Shown here in pieces: positions 14,497 to 22,008 of a DNA stretch of 22,564 nucleotides. The notes under the pieces were generated by a model. That model ran no database searches, had not been told where the DNA came from, and saw only the letters and a list, made by a program, of their open reading frames with translations. The stretch comes from a virus. The translations under genes were made by a program, and so were the position numbers. The stretch lies in IMG/VR virus record IMGVR_UViG_3300017743_000142, positions 1-22,564 of that record; one strand, given 5' to 3'. Each line of letters opens with the position of its first letter. The stretch's first letter is position 1.

Positions 14497-14515
14497 GTTA
14501 TAACTAATAAAATTT

Positions 14516-15256
14516 ATGAGTACAAAATTTAACTTGCCTACCGAAACGGTAGAGCTTCCTTCCAAAGGTTTACTTTATCCGATAGATTCTCCTTTATCAA
14601 GCGGTACTATTGAAATGAAGTACATGACTGCTAAGGAAGAAGATATTTTAACTAATCAAAACTATATTAGACAGGGTACAGTAATTGATAAATTATTACA
14701 GTCTTTAATTGCTACTCAAGGAATAGATTATTCTGAAATTTTAGTTGGAGATAAAAATGCAATTATGGTAGCAGCACGTATTTTATCTTATGGAAAAGAC
14801 TATGAAATAGACTATAGAGGAGAAAGCATTTCTGTTGATTTGTCTGAAATGAATCCAAAAGAGATAGACGAAAAATTATTTAAAAAAGGGGAGAACTTAT
14901 TCGATTTTCAATTACCTGCTTCAAAAAATAACGTTACTTTTAGACTGCTTACACATAGAGATGAAAAGCTCATTGAAAAAGAGCAGCAAGGCTTAAAAAA
15001 GATTGACAAAAATAGTAGTGCAGAAGTAACTACCAGAATGAAGCATATCATAACATCAGTTAATGGATTATCTGAACAAAAGGACATAAGAGAATTCGTA
15101 GATAAGTATTTATTGGCGAAAGATGCTAGAGCATTAAGAGAATACTACAACGATATTAATCCTGATATGAACCTTGTTTTTACTTACGATAATAACGGCG
15201 TTGAGGAGGACGTCGACTTACCGATAGGGCTTAACTTTTTTTGGCCTGACATCTGA
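14516..15256 (+). CDS. T4 gp26-like baseplate/tail assembly protein, zero-frame product
   Basis: 246 residues. The start MSTKFNLPTETVELPSKGLL and the MKYMTAKEEDILTN segment, with LLQSLI and ILSYGKDYEIDY after it, match the T4 gp26-type baseplate family (PF12322). The end, DLPIGLNFFWPDI, carries an FFWP motif that I recall from this family. T4 gp26 is described as a baseplate hub assembly component. Here the gene lies between tail tube and tape measure, the position of the tail assembly chaperone in many tailed phages, where a second product is made by frameshifting. A T7 run (15236-15242) sits six codons before the stop, and the extension downstream has no start codon, so I predict this short form plus a 322-residue fusion. 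Start supported by family N-terminus and upstream motif. Confidence 0.85.
   Translation: MSTKFNLPTETVELPSKGLLYPIDSPLSSGTIEMKYMTAKEEDILTNQNYIRQGTVIDKLLQSLIATQGIDYSEILVGDKNAIMVAARILSYGKDYEIDYRGESISVDLSEMNPKEIDEKLFKKGENLFDFQLPASKNNVTFRLLTHRDEKLIEKEQQGLKKIDKNSSAEVTTRMKHIITSVNGLSEQKDIREFVDKYLLAKDARALREYYNDINPDMNLVFTYDNNGVEEDVDLPIGLNFFWPDI
15236..15242 (+). promoter_or_regulatory. Predicted programmed frameshift site
   Basis: The zero-frame codons read CTT AAC TTT TTT TGG. A +1 slip of the tRNA-Phe on the run of seven T residues keeps perfect pairing and moves ribosomes into the frame open from 15228 to the stop at 15483-15485. A -2 slip would reach the same frame with one extra Phe. The -1 frame is closed at once by TGA (15247-15249). 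A GAGGAGG stretch lies at 15203-15209 but is too far upstream to match known stimulators, and no clear pseudoknot was found by eye. Confidence 0.65.
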
Positions 15257-15485
15257 TTATAGAACAGCAGTATTTTCTCAAATACACGAAATAGTTTTTC
15301 ACGGTAGAGGAGGATACACCTGGCAAGACGTATACAATATGCCCATATGGCTAAGAAGGTACACCTTTCAAAAAATCCAAGAATGGTTTGATAAACCAAA
15401 CAAAGAAAATCAACAGCAACCGGAAGGTAAAATACACCGTCCGGGTATAGATCCAACTTATAACTATAAAGCCCCTACAAAATAG
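15243..15485 (+). CDS. Frameshift extension of the gp26-like assembly protein
   Basis: This frame encodes 80 residues: GLTSDYRTAVFSQIHEIVFH, a glycine turn, TWQDVYNMPIWLRRYTFQKI, then a hydrophilic tail ending PTYNYKAPTK. It lacks any plausible start: the upstream stop is TAG at 15225-15227 and the first ATG (15339) falls inside the conserved-looking VYNMPIWLRR segment. A fusion to the preceding gene by +1 or -2 frameshift is therefore the simplest explanation. The YNMPxxLRR pattern resembles the small protein encoded after gp26 in other T4-like marine phages (from memory), where it may have its own start. By analogy with lambda G/GT, the extension may contact the tape measure protein encoded next. 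A terminator overlaps its stop codon. Confidence 0.7.
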   Translation, partial: GLTSDYRTAVFSQIHEIVFHGRGGYTWQDVYNMPIWLRRYTFQKIQEWFDKPNKENQQQPEGKIHRPGIDPTYNYKAPTK

Positions 15486-15493
15486 GGGTTTTT
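15468..15493 (+). terminator. Intrinsic terminator before the tape measure gene
   Basis: CCCCTA (15472-15477) pairs with TAGGGG (15483-15488) over a five-base loop, and TTTTT follows; outer A-T pairs lengthen the stem. The stop codon TAG of the frameshift extension forms part of the 3' arm. Confidence 0.85.
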
Positions 15494-15495
15494 GC

Positions 15496-15508
15496 TATTT
15501 ATTAAATA
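15496..15508 (+). promoter_or_regulatory. Late-promoter-like motif, weaker variant
   Basis: TATTTATTAAATA begins three bases after the terminator T-run and ends 12 nt before the tape measure start. It keeps the TATTTATTA half but the right half deviates from the consensus. Confidence 0.4.
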
Positions 15509-15520
15509 TAGTTCATTATT

Positions 15521-17923
15521 ATGGCAGAAGATAATTTAAATGAAGGTTTTACACCCGAACAAGTAAGAAATGCTGAATCTATAAAAGATTCAATGGCCGG
15601 TATACGAACTGCTGTTAATCAACTTAACCAGGCACTAGATTCGACCGAAGAAAGTACAGCTAATGTTGGAAAAATATTTAATCAAATTGAAAACTCAGCC
15701 GGTAAAGTAGCCGATATACAAAAAAAAGCAGCTGATTCTACTAAAGGTACGAAAAATGCTTTAGGAGAGCAGATTAAAAATCAAAATATAGTTTTAACTC
15801 TGAATCAAAAAGTTAATAACCTTTATAGTAAAGCTTTAGATTTAAGAATACAAGCAGCTAAGATAGAAGAAGGTGATAAAGAAGAAGCGATTAAAAAAAG
15901 ACAAGCTTTATTAGATCAAGCTGATCTGCTTGAACGTCAATCTAAAAATCTTGTAGCGGCTAGAGATAGCTCTCAAGAACTAGCAAATACTTATAAATCT
16001 ATTGTAGACTCTTCGACTATACTAGATTCTAATACTACCTTCTTCAGAGGTTTAGAAAGAATTGTAAAAGATATACCTGTTTTAAGACAACTTCCTTTAG
16101 GGTTTGAAGAAGCTGCTAAAGCTGCAAGACAGGCCGCAATGCATAACCTTAAGCAGTTAGTCTATAAAGATAAAATAGATGAATTAAGTAAGGAAGAATT
16201 AAAAACTGGAAAAGGACTAACACAGCAAAGATTGCTAGAGTTGGATTTATTAGATTTGACACAAGGTAAAACAGGTAGTCAAGCTGCAAAAATGTTAAGA
16301 GATTTTAAAAATTCTTCTGAGCAGATTAATGTAATGGGAGCCGGATTCAAAACCCTAGGCACTCAATTAAAAGGTGCCCTCGGTCCACTTCTTTTAATTG
16401 ATCTTGCTGTTAAAGCAGTAAAAGGACTAGTAAATTTATTTATAGGAGCTAATAATCAGGCTGTTGATTTAGCTAGATCATTTGGTACTAGTGTAGATAC
16501 TGCAGATCAGTTTAGAGAACGTTTAAGAGAAGTAAGAACACTCACCGGGAATACAAGAAATAATGTAGAATTTACTATTCAAGCAGCTAAAGAATTAACT
16601 GAAGAATTTAGTATAGTAGGAGATTTATCTGACGATATTTTAGATTCTCAAACATTTTTAACTAGAAAGGTAGGTGCGACAGCACAGGAGGCAAGCAAAC
16701 TTAATCTTATTTTTGCAGCTACTAATCAAAATGCAAAGGAGAGTACTAAAGAAATGAATCAAATAGTACAAGAATTTGCCAATGCAAATGGAGTAGCAGT
16801 ACCTTTAAAAGACGTTATATCAGATGTATCTTCAGCAGGTTCTGAGATAGCCGGTTATTTTGGATTTTCTACAAAAGAACTTACACAAGCTGTAATACGA
16901 ACAAGAAGATTAGGAGTAAATTTAAATCAGGCTAAAAATATAGCCGAAGGTTTATTAAATTTTGAATCTTCTATATCTTCTGAACTGGAAGCAGAGCTAT
17001 TAACCGGACAGCAGTTTAATCTTGAAAGAGCTAGGATGTTAGCTTTTACTGGAGATATAGCTGGAGCGACAGAAGATGTTTTAACTCAAATGCAAAACTT
17101 AACTGAAGAGCAGAGGAAAAGCCCTATTATAATGAAGTCTATGGCCGCTGCAACTGGTCTTTCAGTAGAAGAGTTAAATAAAGCATTTTTACTTCAAGGA
17201 AATATTAATCGTCAAAGAGATGAATATAACAGAATACGTTATGAAGAAGGTGAAGAGGCAGCACGTATAGCTTTAAGAAAAGCAGGAATTGAACAAGCTA
17301 GTATAAATGATATGGAAAGAAGGATAACTTTAAGTGAACAGTTTCAAGAGGCTATGACTGATATAAAACAGCAGTTCATGGGACTAGTAAATGGAGGAAC
17401 AATTCAACTATTAATAGATTCAATACAAGGTTTTGCTGAATTCATGGACAGGTACTTTGGTCCTAGTATGGATGAAAGAGCAAGAAGAGCTGTCACTGCT
17501 GTTCAAAAAGAAGGAACACAGAATATAAATAAAGATGCAATTCTTCGATTAGAAAAACAAAAAAAACAAGAATCTGATAGAATAAATAAATTTATAAACA
17601 TGTCCGGTAGTACCGGTATGTATAACCCCTATACCACATTAAGCCTACGCTACCAGTCATCTCAAAGGCAAAAAGATTTAAATACAAAACAGATTAGGCT
17701 TTACGAAGAAGGAAAACAAGTAAATTCTACTGATGCTAACGATTTTACTATCCGAACCAATCCTAAAGATACTCTAGTAATGGCAGGAGGAACACAGTTT
17801 GGAGAAGAAACTAACACATTACTTAAAGAACTAATATCAGCAGTTAAATCTGGTGGAGATGTATATATGGACGGTAATAAAGTAGGACAATCCTTAGTAC
17901 TTTCTACATATAAATCAACTTAA
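15521..17923 (+). CDS. Tail tape measure protein
   Basis: 800 residues, the longest gene after the assembly chaperone, as expected. The N-terminal 170 residues are coiled-coil-like (NQLNQALDSTEESTANVG, later QALLDQADLLERQSKNLVAA). A hydrophobic segment GALGPLLLIDLAVKAVKGLV near residues 285-310 could cross or insert into a membrane. Long helices follow to about residue 640. The C-terminus has a DTLVMAGGTQFGEETN segment and a GGDVYMDGNKVGQSLV end, typical of tape measure tails. The protein sets tail length and enters the host envelope at infection; at the usual 1.5 Angstrom per residue, 800 residues predict a tail near 120 nm. No muramidase or peptidase domain is evident. Confidence 0.85.
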   Translation: MAEDNLNEGFTPEQVRNAESIKDSMAGIRTAVNQLNQALDSTEESTANVGKIFNQIENSAGKVADIQKKAADSTKGTKNALGEQIKNQNIVLTLNQKVNNLYSKALDLRIQAAKIEEGDKEEAIKKRQALLDQADLLERQSKNLVAARDSSQELANTYKSIVDSSTILDSNTTFFRGLERIVKDIPVLRQLPLGFEEAAKAARQAAMHNLKQLVYKDKIDELSKEELKTGKGLTQQRLLELDLLDLTQGKTGSQAAKMLRDFKNSSEQINVMGAGFKTLGTQLKGALGPLLLIDLAVKAVKGLVNLFIGANNQAVDLARSFGTSVDTADQFRERLREVRTLTGNTRNNVEFTIQAAKELTEEFSIVGDLSDDILDSQTFLTRKVGATAQEASKLNLIFAATNQNAKESTKEMNQIVQEFANANGVAVPLKDVISDVSSAGSEIAGYFGFSTKELTQAVIRTRRLGVNLNQAKNIAEGLLNFESSISSELEAELLTGQQFNLERARMLAFTGDIAGATEDVLTQMQNLTEEQRKSPIIMKSMAAATGLSVEELNKAFLLQGNINRQRDEYNRIRYEEGEEAARIALRKAGIEQASINDMERRITLSEQFQEAMTDIKQQFMGLVNGGTIQLLIDSIQGFAEFMDRYFGPSMDERARRAVTAVQKEGTQNINKDAILRLEKQKKQESDRINKFINMSGSTGMYNPYTTLSLRYQSSQRQKDLNTKQIRLYEEGKQVNSTDANDFTIRTNPKDTLVMAGGTQFGEETNTLLKELISAVKSGGDVYMDGNKVGQSLVLSTYKST

Positions 17924-17924
17924 C

Positions 17925-17937
17925 TATTTATTATAAA
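17925..17937 (+). promoter_or_regulatory. Late-promoter-like motif before the baseplate operon
   Basis: TATTTATTATAAA, just after the tape measure stop and only 5 nt before the next ATG. If it is a promoter, the transcript would be leaderless or would start after this ATG and serve the genes from 18136 on; alternatively the motif also acts in translation. Confidence 0.5.
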
Positions 17938-17942
17938 AAACC

Positions 17943-18131
17943 ATGGGAATATTAACTAACCAATTACAAAATTCTAAATTAGGCTTGAAAGGATCTACTC
18001 CAGAACTTAGAGCAGGAGCATTAGCCGATAATGATTCTAAAGTAAGAAATGGAGTTCATATTACTGCTCCTCATACAGAGTTAGAACTCACAGGAGCTCC
18101 TAAAAAATATTTAGACAACTTACCTGGATAG
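17943..18131 (+). CDS. Small virion-region protein of unknown function
   Basis: 62 residues starting MGILTNQLQNSKLGLKGSTP and ending in LELTGAPKKYLDNLPG. No signal peptide, membrane segment or Cys. It lies 19 bases after the tape measure gene and four bases before the next gene, inside a tight baseplate operon, so a small tail or baseplate part, or a chaperone for its neighbour, is likely but unproven. Its first residues (MGIL, then an N-S-K-L pattern) resemble those of the next protein (MGILKSYNESRL), which may mean a shared docking peptide or be chance. Gly and Pro content suggests an extended chain rather than a compact domain. Confidence 0.6.
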   Translation: MGILTNQLQNSKLGLKGSTPELRAGALADNDSKVRNGVHITAPHTELELTGAPKKYLDNLPG

Positions 18132-18135
18132 ATAA

Positions 18136-19641
18136 ATGGGAATTCTTAAATCATACAACGAGTCTAGACTGACTGAAACTAAGTTTGGACCGGGAGGTAA
18201 TCCTGGCTCCTCATTACCTATTGGGATAAAGTCTAGGATCGATGATTTAACTAGAATGACCAAAATTATTGCCAGCGGTAACGGCTTAAAATTTATTTCT
18301 AATAATGCAAAATTAAATCAAATAAATTCTGATAATAAGATTACCAGTGCAGTTACTACTGGTAAGTTATTTTCTAGAGAAAATTTATCTGCATTAAAAG
18401 ACAGTATAATAGATCAAGCAGCTGATACGGCAAAATTGATAGGTTCAACTTTAGCACAAGTTCCTTTAAATGGTACAGGTACACATTTAGTTCATAAATT
18501 TAGAACTGATACCTATACAGGTGTAGAAGGCGCTCCTATAGTTATTGTAGGAGGTGAAGTAAGAAGTAAAAAGCAGAGTTCTTTTATAAATGAAAACGAT
18601 ACTGAACCAGATAGAACTTATATTGGTAAACCTAAAATTATAAGACCTGTACTACCTAAAAGACCTGGATTAAGTGAAGGTAGAGATAGCGTTAGAGAAA
18701 GAATACATGTAAAGTATTTGATGGGCGATCCATATAAAGATTCACCGCTACCATCTGATTTCATAGGACTTTCTGACGTTTATACAACAAGCAACAGCGA
18801 AACAGAACAAGCTAATCCATACCCAGACTTAGCAGTTTTAAAATTTGCAATTATTACTCCTGAAAAAACTAGTCACATTCAATTTAGAGCTTACATTACT
18901 CAATTTGGTGATAACTTTAGCGGTAATTGGACTGGTTATCAGTATTTAGGTAGAGGTGAAAACTTTTATACATATAATGGTTTTGATAGAAGTATAAGTT
19001 TAGGATTTAAGATATTTGCACAATCGGGTCCTGAAATGAATCCGATGTATGAAAAAATACAGATGTTAGCTTCTTCAACAGCTCCGACGTATAATGAAAA
19101 TGGGTTTATGAGAGGAACGTTAACTAGATTGACTTTTGGAGATTACTTAAATAGAGTTCCTGGATTTATAGAAAGTGTTAATTATAGTATTACTCAAGAT
19201 GATCAATGGGATATAGGCTCAGATTATACAGATAAAGATTCTTTACCTATGAGTCTGGATTGTACAGTCAATTTTAAACCTGTACATACTTTTATACCGC
19301 AAACAGGTGTTAATAATAAATTTATACGTAAGCCTGATCCGAAACCTATTTTACAAAAGTTAGAAGGTACTACCGCTGGTATAGCTCAAGTAGGAAATAC
19401 TGATCTTAGATCTGGAAATATACAGAAACTTAACCCAGTAGTTCCATCTACATCTCCACTACAATCTCGTAATTCAGGTATAAAACAATTACAAACAGAA
19501 CAATTAGATCCATTAGCAGTAAATTCTTTACAGGATATAAAAATACCCCGTAAGTTTACTCCTTCAGTAGATATAGGTATGGGAGATTTTGGTGACTTTG
19601 ATACCTTTGGTGATGAATCATTTTTAGCAGAAGGTTTATAA
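18136..19641 (+). CDS. Baseplate protein, possible tail tube cap or initiator
   Basis: A 501-residue protein between tape measure and LysM-like genes, where P2-type phages have gpU and T4-like phages have tube-cap functions (gp48/gp54). The N-terminal 190 residues are low in recognisable features. The core (about residues 200-400) has KYLMGDPYKDSPLPSDFIGL, DLAVLKFAIITPEKTSHIQF, a GNWTGYQYLGRGENFYTYNG stretch, DRSISLGFKIFAQSGPEMNP and TRLTFGDYLNRVPGFIESVN, then YSITQDDQWDI. Alternating strands ending in a statement-like IESVNYSITQDDQWDI fit a tube-like barrel. The C-terminal 100 residues are polar and end acidic (GDFGDFDTFGDESFLAEGL). The baseplate assignment is by context and pattern; the exact T4 counterpart is uncertain. 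Confidence 0.6.
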   Translation: MGILKSYNESRLTETKFGPGGNPGSSLPIGIKSRIDDLTRMTKIIASGNGLKFISNNAKLNQINSDNKITSAVTTGKLFSRENLSALKDSIIDQAADTAKLIGSTLAQVPLNGTGTHLVHKFRTDTYTGVEGAPIVIVGGEVRSKKQSSFINENDTEPDRTYIGKPKIIRPVLPKRPGLSEGRDSVRERIHVKYLMGDPYKDSPLPSDFIGLSDVYTTSNSETEQANPYPDLAVLKFAIITPEKTSHIQFRAYITQFGDNFSGNWTGYQYLGRGENFYTYNGFDRSISLGFKIFAQSGPEMNPMYEKIQMLASSTAPTYNENGFMRGTLTRLTFGDYLNRVPGFIESVNYSITQDDQWDIGSDYTDKDSLPMSLDCTVNFKPVHTFIPQTGVNNKFIRKPDPKPILQKLEGTTAGIAQVGNTDLRSGNIQKLNPVVPSTSPLQSRNSGIKQLQTEQLDPLAVNSLQDIKIPRKFTPSVDIGMGDFGDFDTFGDESFLAEGL

Positions 19642-19642
19642 T

Positions 19643-19945
19643 ATGAATAGATATAAAACAATAGAAACATATACATCAGAAACTGGAACTAGATTAAAAT
19701 CTAACCCTATCTACCCAACTATACCTGAAACTGCAGATGATATTTACCTTATATCTACTTCTGGAGACCGTTATGACATACTAGCAAGAGAGTATTATGG
19801 AGATCAAACCTTATGGTGGATTATAGCTTCTGCTAACAACTCACAAAAAGCCTCTTTAGCTTTAGAACTTGGTATTCAAATTAGGATCCCTGCAGATAAA
19901 TCATTAGCTTTAAGATTATACGAACAAGTTAATAAAGCAAGGTAA
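19643..19945 (+). CDS. LysM-like baseplate protein, gp53/gpX-type
   Basis: 100 residues, one base after the previous stop. The N-terminus NRYKTIETYTSETGTRLKSN is followed by a LysM-like unit: SGDRYDILAREYYGDQTLWW, IIASANN, and LELGIQIRIPADKSLALRLY. The pattern GDxxxxxAxxxYGxxxxWxxIxxAN followed by a G-x-x-I-x-I-P strand is the classic LysM layout. T4 gp53 and P2 gpX carry such folds in the baseplate, where they join neighbouring parts rather than bind peptidoglycan. The next gene, the hub, overlaps its stop codon (TAATG), so the two are probably translationally coupled and their products partners. Confidence 0.85.
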   Translation: MNRYKTIETYTSETGTRLKSNPIYPTIPETADDIYLISTSGDRYDILAREYYGDQTLWWIIASANNSQKASLALELGIQIRIPADKSLALRLYEQVNKAR

Positions 19946-22008
19946 TGAGCTTACATTATACAAATAGTAGTGAAGTTCTAGGAGGCCCTATAACAGGTGC
20001 TCTTATTAATCAGTTAGAGAAAAGGAAAGCTATAATAGGTAAAAGAACAGGTAGAACTACTGAAGAGTTGCAATTTCTTAACTCACAAAATATCTGGGTT
20101 AAAATGACATCTGCAGTAGATGTTTTTGATAATAATTACAAAAAATACTCAGACACCTCAGCGAAATCTAATATACTTGTAGGAGGTACTTTACTTAACG
20201 GTAAACTAACCGGTGGGATTTTAACTGATGATAATCCGGCTTACTTAGTAGATGAAAATTTAGGTTATAGACCTAAAGCAGGTATAACCAATTTTTCAGT
20301 ACAACCTAAAAATTTATATGGAACTCTAAGAACTGCAACAGTTGAATTTTATGTTGCCTCTAGAGATCAATTCGATGAAATTGAGCAGTTATTTTTAAGA
20401 CCAGGTTTTTCTGTATTACTAGAATGGGGTCATTCGTACTATGTAAACAACGAAGGAGAGTTTTTACCCGGTGAAAAAGTCTATGATGATTTTTTTATTC
20501 CTAATAAAGGGGTACTGAAAGTAACTAATGAGGTAAATAAATTAAAACGAGATACAGATTTCAACTACGATGGTCTGCACGGTATAATAAAAAACTTTTC
20601 TTGGAGTTTTAATCTAAATGGTGGTTATGATTGCACAGTTGAATTAATTACCTACGGTGAACTTTTAGAATCGCTACAGGTTGCCGTTCCTAAACCTCAA
20701 TTTACTTTTACTGAAAGTAGTAATGAAGGGGCAAATAAATTACTTATAGAAAATGTTTTAAAGGATGTAAACTGTGACTTAGAATTTAAACTTACTTTGG
20801 ATAAAATTGAAACCAAAAAAAGTAGACCTTACCTTTTAGAGTTCCAAACAAAAGCAATAGTGGGTCCATTTAATTTAGGTGAACAAGATCATGGCGTACA
20901 TAGGTTTATTACGTTAGGAAAGTTTTTAGAGTATATTAATAATTCTTTAATGTTAAAAAAATCTAAAGAAGTAAATATACTTAAATGGAATACTCAATTA
21001 AACAAATCAAATTTTGTTACTTTTCCTGAGCATATTTCTAGTAATCCTTTTTTAGTCTTATTTCCTAAGACAAGTCTCGGTAGCATTAATGTTTTAGACT
21101 TAGACAAAAAAACAGATAGTTATAATATTCCGAGACCTCCTCGAGAGGGTGAAGTGTATAATACTTTGAATATTTGGTTAAATGTAGATTTTTTGAAACA
21201 ATGTGTAAAAGAATGTATCTCTGATATTGACCCTAAAAGTACATCTATCAAGGATTTAATTGATAAAGTAGTTGCTACTATGAATAAATGCTCCGGAGGT
21301 GTAAACTCATTTGACACTACCTTCGATTTTTCTACTAACCAATGGTATGTTATAGATAGAAAAACTGTACCTGTTAAATCTACTTTACCTAAATTAAACC
21401 TTTTTGGAGTAGGAAGCATGGTAGAAAACTTAAGCTTTACATCAAAACTTACAAACAGCATCAGTACTATGCTCGCTATTTCAGCCCAAGCTAATCAAGT
21501 ATCTTCTGTTGAAAATGTTTTGAATTTACATAAATGGAATACCGGATTAAAAGATAGACAGAATCCAATAAGAAAACAACAAGCTACTACCGATCAGGAA
21601 GATCTAAAAGAATTAGAAAAAGCAAAAAGTAATCCGCTTAATGAATTTAATAGAGTAATAGGAAAATTTAATACAAGGGAAGAATTAGACGAAGGTAGAT
21701 TTAACACAGACGGTAAAGAATTTTCCGATTTTAGTTTTGAACCAATTCACAGATCTGTTATGCAAATGTACCTTAAAAATAAATTTAAAAATAAATCTCA
21801 AAAACCTGGACTAGTACCTTTCGAATTAACTTTCTCAATGAGAGGAGCATCAGGATTGAAAATAGGTCAGGCATTTACAATAGATGATACAGTTTTATTA
21901 CCTAATCGTTATAGAGGAAATATAGGATTTATAATTACCGGAGTTACTCACCGTTCGACCAGTAATAGGTGGGTTACCGATGTAAAAACACAAATGATAG
22001 TTTTATAA
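19945..22008 (+). CDS. Baseplate hub protein, gp27/gpD-like
   Basis: 687 residues. The start overlaps the stop of the LysM-like gene (TAATG). Residues about 110-165 hold TNFSVQPKNLYGTLRTATVE and RPGFSVLLEWGHSYY, a pair of motifs I recall from hub proteins of large environmental phages. FSWSFNLNGGYDCTVELITY (about 225) is a barrel strand pair. The C-terminus, PFELTFSMRGASGLKIGQAF to GVTHRSTSNRWVTDVKTQMI, matches the last domain of gp27/gp44-type hubs. Hubs join the tail tube and sheath to the central spike. It is longer than T4 gp27 (391 residues), with a variable middle part. The LysM-then-hub gene order (X-D in P2) supports the call. Confidence 0.75.
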   Translation: MSLHYTNSSEVLGGPITGALINQLEKRKAIIGKRTGRTTEELQFLNSQNIWVKMTSAVDVFDNNYKKYSDTSAKSNILVGGTLLNGKLTGGILTDDNPAYLVDENLGYRPKAGITNFSVQPKNLYGTLRTATVEFYVASRDQFDEIEQLFLRPGFSVLLEWGHSYYVNNEGEFLPGEKVYDDFFIPNKGVLKVTNEVNKLKRDTDFNYDGLHGIIKNFSWSFNLNGGYDCTVELITYGELLESLQVAVPKPQFTFTESSNEGANKLLIENVLKDVNCDLEFKLTLDKIETKKSRPYLLEFQTKAIVGPFNLGEQDHGVHRFITLGKFLEYINNSLMLKKSKEVNILKWNTQLNKSNFVTFPEHISSNPFLVLFPKTSLGSINVLDLDKKTDSYNIPRPPREGEVYNTLNIWLNVDFLKQCVKECISDIDPKSTSIKDLIDKVVATMNKCSGGVNSFDTTFDFSTNQWYVIDRKTVPVKSTLPKLNLFGVGSMVENLSFTSKLTNSISTMLAISAQANQVSSVENVLNLHKWNTGLKDRQNPIRKQQATTDQEDLKELEKAKSNPLNEFNRVIGKFNTREELDEGRFNTDGKEFSDFSFEPIHRSVMQMYLKNKFKNKSQKPGLVPFELTFSMRGASGLKIGQAFTIDDTVLLPNRYRGNIGFIITGVTHRSTSNRWVTDVKTQMIVL

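Noticed and set aside
15236-15242. Plain sequencing error (one T too many) instead of a frameshift site
   Set aside because: Not excluded, but less favoured: the zero frame ends in an FFWPD sequence that looks family-typical and the locus is where tail chaperone frameshifts are expected. Recorded as the main alternative.
920-17531. T4-type late promoter cores TATAAATA on the + strand at 920, 9676 and 17524
   Set aside because: All three are inside coding sequence with no gene start nearby and are expected by chance in AT-rich DNA.
21120-21461. Minus-strand open frame of 113 codons
   Set aside because: Antisense to the hub gene in a clearly coding + strand region, with no family features; likewise the minus-strand frames at 967-1197, 4287-4568 and 19386-19676.
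21969-22007. Upstream in-frame ATG for the last complete gene
   Set aside because: It would overlap the conserved hub C-terminus; the TAATG start at 22008 matches the coupling used at 19945.
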